From: Cellvibrio fontiphilus
GTDB lineage: Bacteria; Pseudomonadota; Gammaproteobacteria; Pseudomonadales; Cellvibrionaceae
NCBI RefSeq assembly: GCF_035317345.1
Contig: NZ_JAYKTU010000003.1
Strand: one strand, 5' to 3'
DNA length: 64,000 bases
Below, one piece after another: positions 8,833 to 18,185 of this stretch (the stretch's first letter is position 1; each line of letters opens with the position of its first letter). Under the pieces are notes generated by a model that did not search any database, was not told the DNA's origin, and saw only the letters and a list, made by a program, of their open reading frames with translations. The position numbers were made by a program, and so were the translations under genes.

Positions 8833-8868
8833 GTTTCTTGCCTGAATTGCCAACCTGAGTTAGCGGAT

Positions 8869-11800
8869 TTAATTGCCCGCCGGCAAGTCTATTGCAAAGG
8901 GCACAAATAATTCTTCGCTCTCGCTGGTGTATTCAATTTCAAAACGCGTTGGCACTTCGCTAATTTCCAGATTTAGCTGTGGCTCGCCAAAGATTGCAGA
9001 ATATTGCGCCGGCTGGCTGACCAGCTTACCTGCTTCATTAAACGCCTTAAGACCCACAATTTCCTCATAATTCCCCTGCACACTAAACACCAGTCGCCCG
9101 GCTTTCCACTCAATTAATTCCACGCGGGATTTAGGCCCACCCCAAATCGGCCCCAGCGCAAACGGCAGGCTGGCAGTTTGCAAGTGGCGGGGCTGATAAA
9201 AGCGCAACTCGCCCTGTAACTTGCTAATCTTTTCCACCTGCACATCGGCCGCCCTGAATGAAAAATCAGCGCGCAACCAAGGTGTTTTTTCATCCGGTTG
9301 ATAAACCCCATTAAAGGTCATTCCACCCTGCCGTTCAAAATACAGCGGCACCGTTTTGTTCACCGGAAATAGTTTGCCCTCGGCATCTGCCAGGTGTTGT
9401 ATAAACAATTGTGCAACACCTATGTGGCCGTAAAGTGGCAGTGCCAAATCGGTGTAGGCTGCGCCTTCAATTGATAAACCAAAACTGTTGCTGCGCACAT
9501 CATTAATCGCCAATTCCGCAGGTGCAGCGGTCACACGCGCCTTGGGGGGATAAAACGGAAATTCATTAATCACCGGCGCTTTGGCCAGCAACAACTGCTC
9601 AAAGGCTTTGTCGTCAAACCGCGGCGGAACTTCGCGCTCGCTGAAAAACGCTTTGGCCGGTGGCGCCAAGCGGGTCAATGCAAATTCATAACGCTGTTGT
9701 TCAAACCCACTGGCAACCATAATTTCTGCGGCTGCCACTGAACCTTTGATCTCCACACTGGCGGCTTTACCCGATCCAAAAAACATTCCCCTGCGCATAG
9801 CGCCACTGGTCGCCAGTACCTGGGTATTTGCATTCAAGGCATTCACTTGCAAAAGGCGATCAGTATCGCCGCTGTACTCAAAATCCAAACTGCTTGCCGC
9901 CGCTGATTTAAAGCGAACACGCACCCCATGCAGATCAACTGTTTTGCCAGCGAGCGGTGCCTGAATCACTTTTTTCTCTACCGCTGTGGGCAAACGGTAA
10001 TCGATATAACCCCTTATCTGCGCAATCCGGGAAAAATTCACACCCGCTGGTAGCGAGAAAGTTTTTTCGCCGCTCAACACCTGGCCAGATACCAATTTGC
10101 CATCCTCAAATCGGCTACTCGAATAGGTGTGTGCAATTTCTTCAGCCGCACGTACATCGGCCTCGCCACAGGAACGCGGGGGTAAAAGTGAATTGCCTTG
10201 GACATCGGTAACATCAGTAATAACAAGCTCAGCAGGCACAGCTTCATCACCCAGGTTGGGCAGGCCATAGGCTTTTACGCCCAGCTTCATTTCTACCTTG
10301 CCGTCTTTGAGTGCGAGCGATTCCACGCCCACACCAAAAGGGCCGGCAACGGCTTTATAAACAGCATCCATGAATTCGTCTTGCGCAGAAAAAGTGCGCA
10401 GCTGTGCAATAGTGGCGGCGGTGAATACCGGCGGGCTGTCATTCAGCACTTCTTGCTGCACCAGATTGGCAGTGCCTTGATCTGAGGAAAAGCGAAAGAG
10501 CGAGGCAAACCAATTCGCCAGCTCATCTTTAATCTGGCGATCAAAACGCAGTGAGGCCTGCAGTTGATTACTGGAATAGTTGAGACTCAAGCGATCGTAG
10601 GTTGCAATTACATCCGGAAAATCCTGGGCTATTTCCTTGCGCGTTTCATCCAACCAATTTTTGGCCAATGCATGGCTATCGCGAATAAATTTGGTGTCAT
10701 CGCTATTGATACTCACGCCAAGTTTTATACCTTGTGTAGCCAAGTCAGGTTCGGCATCCACGTAGACTTCACTGACAGGCTTCATGGCTAAGGCTGCTTT
10801 TGTCAGGGCATATTGCAGCATGCCTTGATTATCACCCTGCCAACGGGCGGGTGAAAAAATAGCGAGTGAAAATAATTTTCCCGCCAGGGATTCTTGCCAG
10901 TCGTTGGTATTTAAATTGGCAGGTGCATTGCCTTTTATACGCCCGATAATACGCATGACGGCGGCCGGCGAACCAAGAATCACCTGGCCCTGCTGAAGGT
11001 TTGCAAGCAGCGGTTCACCTTTTTCACAATTGTCGGGGTCGATGCGGGAAAACCAAATGCCCTGCTCATCTTCCTTATCAATACCGTAACGTGAATCTAT
11101 CCAGTCTTTTATTTTTCCGGGGGCTAGAGTGCCGCGGATTAATAGCGCTGCTTCCACCTCACTGCCGGCATAAGCCAGAGCATAGATTTGTGCTACCTGC
11201 TGCGGCACATTCACGCCAGCGCGCTCAAGGCTTGCCCAAAAATCAGCATCCACACCGGGCAAGTTCTCCTGCAGCGCTGCACTGCTGGCAGCGCTGGAAT
11301 CCAATCGCCGCAGAAGTTCCAAATCCATACGCGCGATAGCCAGTAAATTCGAATCGGCCAGTGCATTGAGCAAGGTTTTTTCTTCATCGCTCACCGACGA
11401 TAGCAGCCAGCGATTCAGATAACCCTGTTGCCAGAGCAGCCCGACACTTGCGACCAGAAGCACCAGCAACAGCGCCAGACTTATTAAAACGTTTTTCCCG
11501 CGTTTATTATTTTGTGGTGCCTCGCGGGTTTTATCCTCCACAGGCACTTCGGCCTGCACCACCGCAACTGCCATTTCAGTTGCAGGCGATACTGCCTCTT
11601 GTTTTGCCTCCCTGCTTGGTTCGCGAGGAGCAACCAACACTTTTTGTGTTTCCGTTTCTTTTTGTATTTCTTTTTCTGTTTCTGCCTCGATAACTAATTG
11701 CGCACCGGCTTTGGCAAACGCGCTTTGCCATTTGGCTGCAAGGTCTGGTGTATCGACACGTTTAACCACCCGCGCACTACCGCTAAACAATATCTGCTCT

Positions 11801-11901
11801 ATGCGCTCGGGAGATTGTTTTAATAGCTGGGATAAATTGGCAATGGTCTGTGCGCGCTCTGCGCCTGCCACCAAATCGCCACGAAAAATTAATTTATACA
11901 C
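8869..11901 (-). CDS. Large membrane-anchored protein of unknown function
   Basis: 1010 residues from a GTG at 11901 with an AAGGA ribosome-binding site 7 nt upstream. Residues 1-75 form a small cytosolic domain (YKLIFRGDLVAGAERAQTIANLSQLLKQSPERIEQILFSGSARVVKR) of a type I have seen at the N-terminus of other bacterial membrane proteins. A Glu/Lys-rich linker follows, then one transmembrane helix at about 135-155. The remaining 850 residues are predicted periplasmic: an alpha/beta region (about 165-500) and a beta-rich C-terminal half. No catalytic motif is visible. It has a neighbour, a polysaccharide deacetylase, about 139 bp downstream of its start on the same strand. The function is unknown; a single-pass envelope protein is all I can support. 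Confidence 0.8.
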   Translation of the reverse strand: MYKLIFRGDLVAGAERAQTIANLSQLLKQSPERIEQILFSGSARVVKRVDTPDLAAKWQSAFAKAGAQLVIEAETEKEIQKETETQKVLVAPREPSREAKQEAVSPATEMAVAVVQAEVPVEDKTREAPQNNKRGKNVLISLALLLVLLVASVGLLWQQGYLNRWLLSSVSDEEKTLLNALADSNLLAIARMDLELLRRLDSSAASSAALQENLPGVDADFWASLERAGVNVPQQVAQIYALAYAGSEVEAALLIRGTLAPGKIKDWIDSRYGIDKEDEQGIWFSRIDPDNCEKGEPLLANLQQGQVILGSPAAVMRIIGRIKGNAPANLNTNDWQESLAGKLFSLAIFSPARWQGDNQGMLQYALTKAALAMKPVSEVYVDAEPDLATQGIKLGVSINSDDTKFIRDSHALAKNWLDETRKEIAQDFPDVIATYDRLSLNYSSNQLQASLRFDRQIKDELANWFASLFRFSSDQGTANLVQQEVLNDSPPVFTAATIAQLRTFSAQDEFMDAVYKAVAGPFGVGVESLALKDGKVEMKLGVKAYGLPNLGDEAVPAELVITDVTDVQGNSLLPPRSCGEADVRAAEEIAHTYSSSRFEDGKLVSGQVLSGEKTFSLPAGVNFSRIAQIRGYIDYRLPTAVEKKVIQAPLAGKTVDLHGVRVRFKSAAASSLDFEYSGDTDRLLQVNALNANTQVLATSGAMRRGMFFGSGKAASVEIKGSVAAAEIMVASGFEQQRYEFALTRLAPPAKAFFSEREVPPRFDDKAFEQLLLAKAPVINEFPFYPPKARVTAAPAELAINDVRSNSFGLSIEGAAYTDLALPLYGHIGVAQLFIQHLADAEGKLFPVNKTVPLYFERQGGMTFNGVYQPDEKTPWLRADFSFRAADVQVEKISKLQGELRFYQPRHLQTASLPFALGPIWGGPKSRVELIEWKAGRLVFSVQGNYEEIVGLKAFNEAGKLVSQPAQYSAIFGEPQLNLEISEVPTRFEIEYTSESEELFVPFAIDLPAGN

Positions 11902-11952
11902 ATTAATTCCTTAATTGAACCATCACGTTTATTGTTGTTATTTGAGTTGTTG

Positions 11953-12012
11953 TACCGCTTTTTTGAATAGCAGTTATTTGAATAGCTATTATTTAAATGG
12001 CTGTTATTGCAA
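11953..12012. repeat. Four degenerate tandem 15-bp repeats
   Basis: Four consecutive 15-mers at 11953, 11968, 11983 and 11998 follow the pattern TAGCwsTTATTTgAA with several mismatches. They fill much of the gap between the deacetylase stop and the GTG start of the 1010-residue protein. No function is known. Confidence 0.5.
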
Positions 12013-12040
12013 CAGGGTTATTTCTGGCTTATGTAAGAAC

Positions 12041-13111
12041 TTAATCGCGATAAGTCCAGTTTCCCTGTTTATCGGTCGCCAGCCACTGCTGGGTGTACCA
12101 ATAAAAACGGCCTTTTTCACCGGTGTATGCAGTGCAATTGTAACGGGTGCGGCCTGTCGCCAAGGGTGTTTTTGCCTGCGCCCAGAGCTGGTTGTTAATA
12201 ATTTGCGTGGTGATCGCGCCCTGCCCCGTCGCAAAACAATTTATTTTTTTCAGCAGCGTCGGGTCATGAGGAGTCAGTACTAACCAAGGTTTTTCGCCCA
12301 CACGCACAATCAGACTCTTGGTTTTCTGTTTGTCCTTATCAAAAAATTCAACGCTTTTCAGTGGCATGGCTTTGCTGTTGACCTTGAGAATAAAATCATC
12401 CAGGTCACTAAAACTGCCGCCAAAAGGAAAACGCGGCACCGACTGTAAATCGCCCTCGCTATACAACACGCCGGATTGCTGGCCAAAGGCGATATAGCCC
12501 ATTTTTTTGGCGATACGCTGAACCTCATGGTCGTATTCACCAAAGGGATAAGCCATAACCTTGGGCGCAGAACCAATTTGCTCAATAATTTTTTGCTGCG
12601 CCTGATTAATATCTGCCGTGATACGCACGCGCCACTGTGCCAGAGTTTCATTTTTTTCACGGCGCGGCAAATGCGTATGGCTTCCGCTGTGATTGGCGAT
12701 AGTCACACCGGCCCTGGCCATTTCGCGCAGCTGATCCCAGTTGACAAAGATTTTACCGGTGCCAACCGCATCGGTATTCACAAAAAAAGTAAAAGGCCAA
12801 CCACGTTTTTGTAAACGCGGAAACGCCGAGTCGTAAACCGACACATAAGAATCATCAAAGGTAATGGCTACCGTTTTATCCGGCAGGGGTTCACCTTTGC
12901 GCAGCTTTTCGGTGAGCTCCAGCAGTGGCACCACGTTGAAATTATTCTTGGCCAAATAGTCCATTTGCGCATCAAAAGCCGCCGGGCTGATGCTGGTCGA
13001 TTTGGGCGTTTTGTCGCTCACGTGATGATACAAGAGCACCACTGCTGCACTGGTGGGCAGCGCACAGGCGGCAATAAAACTGACAAGCACTACACGCAAC
13101 AGATTCAACAT
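12041..13111 (-). CDS. Polysaccharide deacetylase (CE4 family)
   Basis: 356 residues with a signal peptide cleaved near TSAAV. The NodB-type domain spans about 24-240: VVLLYHHVSD, the TFDD catalytic motif at 84-87, and the metal-binding pair H141 and H145 in NHSGSHTH. The arrangement resembles the N-terminal domain of PgaB, which de-N-acetylates poly-N-acetylglucosamine in the periplasm. The last 110 residues have no motif I recognise and contain two cysteines. The gene lies 12 bp downstream of a PilZ gene, so the two are probably co-transcribed; a c-di-GMP-controlled matrix polysaccharide is a reasonable inference, but no synthase gene is nearby. Confidence 0.87.
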   Translation of the reverse strand: MLNLLRVVLVSFIAACALPTSAAVVLLYHHVSDKTPKSTSISPAAFDAQMDYLAKNNFNVVPLLELTEKLRKGEPLPDKTVAITFDDSYVSVYDSAFPRLQKRGWPFTFFVNTDAVGTGKIFVNWDQLREMARAGVTIANHSGSHTHLPRREKNETLAQWRVRITADINQAQQKIIEQIGSAPKVMAYPFGEYDHEVQRIAKKMGYIAFGQQSGVLYSEGDLQSVPRFPFGGSFSDLDDFILKVNSKAMPLKSVEFFDKDKQKTKSLIVRVGEKPWLVLTPHDPTLLKKINCFATGQGAITTQIINNQLWAQAKTPLATGRTRYNCTAYTGEKGRFYWYTQQWLATDKQGNWTYRD

Positions 13112-13123
13112 CAGCTAACCTAC

Positions 13124-13396
13124 TTAATCTTCTTGCACAAAACGTAACCCCACACCCGCTGGCTCCACGCGCACCACTTCCATTTCCAGAATCGGCGCAT
13201 CATCCATCAGGCCCTGTACCTGCCCAATTAAATGCGTGCCTATGGGGGGAATGTGCTCCGGCTCCAGCACCACAAACACGCCACCATCGGAAATATCACG
13301 GGTTTTCACATACAACTCGCCAATGGAATCGTGCTGGATTTTAATGCGACAACTGAAATTGGTGCGCACATGACGACGCTGTTCTCTATCGGGCAT
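13124..13396 (-). CDS. PilZ domain c-di-GMP-binding protein
   Basis: 90 residues from the ATG at 13396, preceded by a GTGGAG-like ribosome-binding site. A longer in-frame extension to 13564 would run back into parC and through its terminator and is unlikely. A single PilZ domain carries the RxxxR motif (R7-R11, in REQRRHVR) and the DxSxxG motif (DISDGG, 34-39), both needed to bind cyclic di-GMP. It is a cytosolic, stand-alone effector. The polysaccharide deacetylase follows after 12 bp, so the target may be an exported polysaccharide; that is inferred from context only. Confidence 0.87.
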   Translation of the reverse strand: MPDREQRRHVRTNFSCRIKIQHDSIGELYVKTRDISDGGVFVVLEPEHIPPIGTHLIGQVQGLMDDAPILEMEVVRVEPAGVGLRFVQED

Positions 13397-13433
13397 AACC
13401 ACTCCACTATTGTTTTTTTGTGTGATTGTTGCA

Positions 13434-13462
13434 GACAAAAATAAAGGCGGATGACCGCCTTT
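13434..13462 (-). terminator. Rho-independent terminator of parC
   Basis: An 8-bp perfect stem (AAAGGCGG/CCGCCTTT) with a 4-nt loop is followed on the minus strand by a T-run. It sits 11 bp after the parC stop and just upstream of the PilZ start, so PilZ probably has its own promoter or relies on read-through. Confidence 0.85.
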
Positions 13463-13472
13463 ATCCCGTCTT

Positions 13473-15731
13473 TTATTTGTCGCTGACTTCGGCTTTATCC
13501 ACTTTCTGGAAACCGCGCGGCAACTTATTACCACGGCGACCGCGCTCACCCTTGTAGTGTTCAAGGTCGGCCGTTTTTAAGGTGATAAAACGTTTGCCCG
13601 AATGCAAAGTGAGCAACTGCCCCGGGTGAATCACCGCCAGCGCCACCACAAACTCCTCGCGGCTTTGCACTTTCGCCGAGGGGATATTCATAATTTTATT
13701 GCCCTTGCCTTTGGCCAGCTCCGGCAATTCGGTGATGGGGAATACCAACAACCGACCGTCATTACTCACCGCAGCCAACTGCGCTTGCTCCGGAGCGTGA
13801 ATTAATTGTGGCGGTAATACGTGTGCGCCCTCGGGCAAACTGAGCAGCGCTTTACCCGCTTTGTTTTTGCTGGCAAGGTCTTCCAGTTTGGCGACAAAAC
13901 CATAACCGGCGTCCGAAGCGATTAATACACGCTGCTGCTCGGCGCCCATTAACGCACCTTCAAACGTTGCACCACTGGGTGGGCTGATACGGCCACTTAA
14001 TGGCTCGCCCTGCCCGCGCGCCGACGGCAAGTTATGCGCTGCAACGGAATAACTGCGACCGGTGGAGTCGATTAATATCACCGGCTGGTTGCTCTTGCCT
14101 TGCACGGCAAATTTAAAACTGTCGCCGGCTTTGTAACTCAAGCCAGTCGGGTCTATATCGTGCCCCTTGGCGGCGCGAATCCAGCCCTTGTCAGAAATAA
14201 CAACGGTAATCGCTTCGGCGCTCACTAACTCGGTTTCGCTCAGTGCCTGGGCTTCGGCGCGCTCGACGATGGGCGAACGACGATCATCGCCGAAGGCATC
14301 GGCAATTTGTATTAATTCTTTGCGCACCAGATTTTTTAATTTCACCGCCGAGTCCAGAATTTTTAACAGACCGTCGCGTTCTTTGATAAGCGCTTCCTGC
14401 TCTTCGCGGATTTTCATTTCTTCCAAACGCGCTAACTGGCGCAATTTGGTTTCCAAAATATATTCCGCTTGCATCTCAATTAAATTGAAACGCTCCATCA
14501 GCACCGGTTTGGGGTTTTCCTCTTCGCGAATAATACGAATCACTTCGTCCACGTTGAGGAACACAATCATCAACGCCGCGAGGCGCAGCAAGCGCTCTTC
14601 CACTTTTTCCAAGCGGTGTTGCAAACGGCGGCGCGTAGTGACGGTTCTGAAACTCAGCCACTCGCCTAAAATTTTAGCGAGGGATTTCACCGCCGGTTTG
14701 CCGTCGATACCGATCATGTTCATATTCACACGATAGGTGCGTTCAAGCTCGGTAGTGGCAAACAAGTGCTGCATGATCTGCTCCAGATCAACGCGATTGG
14801 AGCGCGGCACTATCACCAAACGGGTGGGGTTTTCGTGATCGGATTCATCGCGCAGGTCTGCCACCATCGGCAATTTTTTCGCCTGCATCTGGGCCGCGAT
14901 CTGTTCCAGAATTTTAGCGCCGCTGACTTGGTGCGGTAGCGCGGTGATAATAATATCGCCCGACTCTTCATCTTTTTGCCAGACTGCACGCATACGCACA
15001 CTGCCACGGCCGGTTTCGTACATTTTTAGCAATTCATCGCGCGGCGAAATAATTTCTGCCTCGGTGGGCATATCGGGGCCGAGAATGTGCTGGCACAAAT
15101 CCGCCACTGTCGCTTGCGGGTTATCCAATAAATGTACGCAGGCATTTACCACTTCACGCAAATTGTGCGGCGGAATATCCGTCGCCATGCCCACGGCAAT
15201 GCCGGTAGTGCCGTTTAATAACACGTTGGGTACGCGCGCGGGCAATACCACCGGCTCTTCGAGGGTGCCATCAAAGTTAGGCTGCCAATCCACTGTGCCT
15301 TGGCCCAATTCCTCCAACAAAACTTCGCTGTATTTGGTGAGGCGCGATTCGGTGTAACGCATCGCCGCGAAAGATTTGGGATCATCCGGCGAACCCCAGT
15401 TGCCCTGGCCATCAACCAATGTGTAGCGATAGGAAAATGGCTGCGCCATCAACACCATTGCCTCGTAAGAAGCCGAGTCGCCATGTGGGTGGAATTTACC
15501 AATCACATCGCCCACGGTGCGTGCGGATTTTTTATATTTGGCGCTGGCTTTTAACCCCAGCTCGCTCATGGCATACACGATACGGCGCTGCACGGGTTTA
15601 AGACCGTCGCCGATGTGTGGCAGGGCGCGATCAAGAATCACGTACATGGAATAATCGAGATAGGCTTTCTCGGTGTAATCTTTTAGCGCAATGCGCTCAT
15701 CGGCTTCGGGCAGGGTAATGTCGTCTGTCAT
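13473..15731 (-). CDS. parC: DNA topoisomerase IV subunit A
   Basis: 752 residues, the usual length of ParC. It carries the breakage-reunion domain, with catalytic Y126 in FAAMRYTESR, and a shorter C-terminal domain lacking the GyrA box. With ParE it decatenates replicated chromosomes and relaxes supercoils. The quinolone-determining region reads GKFHPHGDSASYEAM, with serine 86 and glutamate 90 at the positions equivalent to E. coli S80 and E84, that is, the susceptible form. A basic C-terminus (GERGRRGNKLPRGFQK) is present. parE is not adjacent. A terminator follows the stop. Confidence 0.97.
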   Translation of the reverse strand: MTDDITLPEADERIALKDYTEKAYLDYSMYVILDRALPHIGDGLKPVQRRIVYAMSELGLKASAKYKKSARTVGDVIGKFHPHGDSASYEAMVLMAQPFSYRYTLVDGQGNWGSPDDPKSFAAMRYTESRLTKYSEVLLEELGQGTVDWQPNFDGTLEEPVVLPARVPNVLLNGTTGIAVGMATDIPPHNLREVVNACVHLLDNPQATVADLCQHILGPDMPTEAEIISPRDELLKMYETGRGSVRMRAVWQKDEESGDIIITALPHQVSGAKILEQIAAQMQAKKLPMVADLRDESDHENPTRLVIVPRSNRVDLEQIMQHLFATTELERTYRVNMNMIGIDGKPAVKSLAKILGEWLSFRTVTTRRRLQHRLEKVEERLLRLAALMIVFLNVDEVIRIIREEENPKPVLMERFNLIEMQAEYILETKLRQLARLEEMKIREEQEALIKERDGLLKILDSAVKLKNLVRKELIQIADAFGDDRRSPIVERAEAQALSETELVSAEAITVVISDKGWIRAAKGHDIDPTGLSYKAGDSFKFAVQGKSNQPVILIDSTGRSYSVAAHNLPSARGQGEPLSGRISPPSGATFEGALMGAEQQRVLIASDAGYGFVAKLEDLASKNKAGKALLSLPEGAHVLPPQLIHAPEQAQLAAVSNDGRLLVFPITELPELAKGKGNKIMNIPSAKVQSREEFVVALAVIHPGQLLTLHSGKRFITLKTADLEHYKGERGRRGNKLPRGFQKVDKAEVSDK

Positions 15732-15867
15732 TGAAAATCCTGAAAATGCATAATTCAGTGAAAATACTTTTGCTAAAAACCAGCGCGATCTATTGTTAAA
15801 TTCAAGCTGATTTTTCTGTCACTTTTTACTGTCACTTTTATTGTCACTCTGGTTGGCTTTTGCGGCC

Positions 15868-16371
15868 TTAGCGCTTTTTGGCTACCAGCGGAATAGAACC
15901 TTTCTCGTTCACGCGCAGCGCGGGCAACCAAGCGCTGAAATCCAATTTGGCGGAAAAATTATAATCAACATTTTCTTTCATACCATTGCGACCAAAATGT
16001 TCTATCAGCCGCACCAGCTGCAATACATTGGCGGTCACCACTACTTTTATAGGGGTTTCCTGATACGCAGTAAGCGTTGGCAACTCGTTGCTCACACCGC
16101 TTAATACATCAAAATTTTCTATACCTACCGTATAGGACATACCGCGCAGCGATAAATCGCGGTCGTTGGGGTTGGTCACTAATAAACTCACTTGTATTGG
16201 CTGCAACAAACCCTGTGCCTGCAATAATTGCAGCCCCGTCACCTTGACGGTTGGCTGTTCCAATTTGGGTTTCATCGCCGCACAGCCGCTGAGCAGAACA
16301 CACAGCAGAAGTCCTAAAAAAGCGATGGACGAGCGGGTTGGCAGGATGCCGTAGGTGGGCAGTAAACGCAT
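15868..16371 (-). CDS. LEA type 2 family lipoprotein
   Basis: 167 residues with a lipoprotein signal (LCVLLSGC, cysteine about 30) and a CGGAGC ribosome-binding site upstream. The mature part is a single LEA2/WHy-type beta-sandwich: LEQPTVKVTGLQLL...QPIQVSLLVTNPNDRDLSLRGMSYTVGIE...VVVTANVLQ. These domains are found in plant and bacterial desiccation-related proteins and in envelope lipoproteins; their bacterial role is not settled. It would be anchored in the outer membrane or inner membrane facing the periplasm. It lies 136 bp upstream of parC with no sign of co-transcription. Confidence 0.85.
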   Translation of the reverse strand: MRLLPTYGILPTRSSIAFLGLLLCVLLSGCAAMKPKLEQPTVKVTGLQLLQAQGLLQPIQVSLLVTNPNDRDLSLRGMSYTVGIENFDVLSGVSNELPTLTAYQETPIKVVVTANVLQLVRLIEHFGRNGMKENVDYNFSAKLDFSAWLPALRVNEKGSIPLVAKKR

Positions 16372-16608
16372 TGCAAGCTCCGTTTATCGGGTCAGTAGAA
16401 GAACAAAAATGTGAAAAGCCGCACCCGGGGATTAACAACGCTGTGGTCTAATTCCCGCGTTTTTTACAGTCTATTCGTCTTTGGCTTTGTCACAGTGGAT
16501 AGCTACACTAGGCGCTTGTTATAGCCTTGTCGGGATACTGGTGCGACGGCACCCCATCGACCACGAAGGTCAGCCTATTCGTCAATAACGTATAACTGAC
16601 TTTATCTT

Positions 16609-16980
16609 ATGCTGCCTGCACCGCACAAATCTTTGCTTGATCCGGACGCTATTTTCGCCAGCCGCGAGATTCGTTTTCAGGGCCTTGGCGAATCGCAGTA
16701 CACCCTGCTGATGCGTCTTTGCACTGATTTTAATCTCTCGGTATTGCAGCTACAGCGCAAACTATTTAGTCACTTGAGCCGCAAAACTGTACCCGGCGCG
16801 ATGGAATTTGTATTGGCAACACGCGATGAAACAACCAACCAGTGGTACAGCCTCAGCCCCGGCCTTGCCGATTTAAAATCACTGGACGATTATGCCAAAC
16901 GCCATGAGGTAGATATTTTGCACTTGCAATTATTTGGCGATGATATAGACCTGCAACAATTGAACGACGGCTTTTATTAA
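16609..16980 (+). CDS. Conserved-looking small protein of unknown function
   Basis: 123 residues, soluble, no signal peptide, few cysteines. The sequence (LGESQYTLLMRLCTDFNLSVLQLQRKLFSHLSRKTVPGAMEFVLATRD...) looks like an alpha/beta cytosolic protein. The codon use matches neighbours and the frame is free of antisense genes, so I consider it real. The ribosome-binding site is weak. No function can be named. Confidence 0.6.
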   Translation: MLPAPHKSLLDPDAIFASREIRFQGLGESQYTLLMRLCTDFNLSVLQLQRKLFSHLSRKTVPGAMEFVLATRDETTNQWYSLSPGLADLKSLDDYAKRHEVDILHLQLFGDDIDLQQLNDGFY

Positions 16981-17020
16981 ATGCCCGCCGGCACTGCATA
17001 AGCGCCGGCAGCGCCGGTTA

Positions 17021-17404
17021 TCAGTCACTCATTTCCTGTTCAAATTCTTCCAACAAATCCAGCGGCTCCAGCTCTTCGCCTTCCAGATCCAGATTCCAGT
17101 TAACGCCCACCAGTAGCACATCTTCATGCATACCCGGCAGCCAATCCTCCAGAAATTCTTCCAGATCTATAGCGACCGCTTCGTAATCTTTCCAATCATC
17201 CTGACAGTGCGCACGGGCAAAACTTTCCTGCGACCAGAAGGGCATTACATCTATATCTTCGTGTTCATCAGAGCCGCTCAGCGCCCAACCCTGCGGGCCT
17301 TGCAACCCCCACACACAGCCCTGCTCCATGGCCTCTACAATAAAACGATCCAGGTTTTCAGCAGGGTCGTCCCCCAGGGGCTCAATAGAAATATTGTCAC
17401 TCAT
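17021..17404 (-). CDS. DUF2750 family acidic protein
   Basis: 127 residues, strongly acidic, with a tail made almost entirely of D, E and L. The core (RFIVEAMEQGCVWGLQGPQGWALSGSDEHEDIDVMPFWSQESFARAHCQDDWKDYEAVAIDLEEFLEDWLPGM...VGVNWN) follows the DUF2750 pattern of a Vx-W-x-L strand, a PFWS motif and a WLP motif. Family function is unknown; the protein is cytosolic. It is followed by a metallopeptidase gene on the same strand with only 18 bp separating stop and stop-start boundary, so they may be one transcript. Confidence 0.75.
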   Translation of the reverse strand: MSDNISIEPLGDDPAENLDRFIVEAMEQGCVWGLQGPQGWALSGSDEHEDIDVMPFWSQESFARAHCQDDWKDYEAVAIDLEEFLEDWLPGMHEDVLLVGVNWNLDLEGEELEPLDLLEEFEQEMSD

Positions 17405-17422
17405 AACGCAGACCTCTGGTGT

Positions 17423-18178
17423 TTATAAACTCAGCTGCGCGCCATTGGCTTTTAGCCAGGCGCGATCAGTCGCAAAACTCGGGCAAACACTGGCAACCAG
17501 CGCCCAAAAATCGCGGCTGTGATTCGGATGGCGCAGGTGGCAAACCTCGTGCGCGACAAGATAATCGACTATGTGTTCAGGTGCCAGCAGTATATTCCAG
17601 TTGTACTGGATAGCGCCGCGACTGGTGCAATGACCCCATTTGGAGCGGGTCGCTTTTACGCTGACCGCCGAACAAACCAAGCCCATCGATGCACAGAGCT
17701 GCGCGGTTTTAGCGCTGAGCAAACGCAAAGCTTGCTGCTGGTACCAACGCATCAATAATTGCTGGATTTGCTGCTCATCCGCCACGCGCGACCGGCTTGA
17801 TAAAATCACATGCAGCTGATGATCAACACGCTGCACGGCTGCCTGCGCACCGCGCCCCAGCACCAAGGTCAGACACTCATCCATAAAACGCAGTTTACTG
17901 CCCTGTGCATAATTGGGCTCAACGGGCTCAGGCTGTTGCGCAAGGCGCTGTGTTTGCTCCGCGATTTTCTGTTTTACCCAAGCGGTTTTCTGCTGCAAAA
18001 AATCCAGCAAAATGGAGTCGGGCACTGCTATTGGTGCGCGAATAACCACCTGCGCGCGGCGAATTTCAATACTGATACTGCGCCGCCGCGCCGAGCGCGC
18101 GATAGTAAATTCAAAGCCGGGATTCCATCCATCACCGCGAGTCGGCCCTGCTTTTTTCAGACCAGAGAAGAGCACCAT
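17423..18178 (-). CDS. YgjP-like zinc metallopeptidase (DUF45/M48)
   Basis: 251 residues from the ATG at 18178; a TTG at 18211 would overlap the upstream gene. The N-terminal half carries the basic IARSARRRSISIEIRRAQVVIRAP region typical of the family. The C-terminal part has the zinc site VAHEVCHLRHPNHSRDFW, with HExxH followed by a third histidine six residues on. Related proteins are SprT-like and WLM peptidases; no substrate is established. The gene begins 7 bp after the stop of a metallo-beta-lactamase-fold hydrolase gene, suggesting a short operon. Confidence 0.85.
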   Translation of the reverse strand: MVLFSGLKKAGPTRGDGWNPGFEFTIARSARRRSISIEIRRAQVVIRAPIAVPDSILLDFLQQKTAWVKQKIAEQTQRLAQQPEPVEPNYAQGSKLRFMDECLTLVLGRGAQAAVQRVDHQLHVILSSRSRVADEQQIQQLLMRWYQQQALRLLSAKTAQLCASMGLVCSAVSVKATRSKWGHCTSRGAIQYNWNILLAPEHIVDYLVAHEVCHLRHPNHSRDFWALVASVCPSFATDRAWLKANGAQLSL

Positions 18179-18185
18179 GAAATGC

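Noticed and set aside
13397..13564. N-terminal extension of the PilZ protein
   Set aside because: The extension would run through the parC terminator and into the parC coding end; the ATG at 13396 has a better ribosome-binding site and gives a normal PilZ domain.
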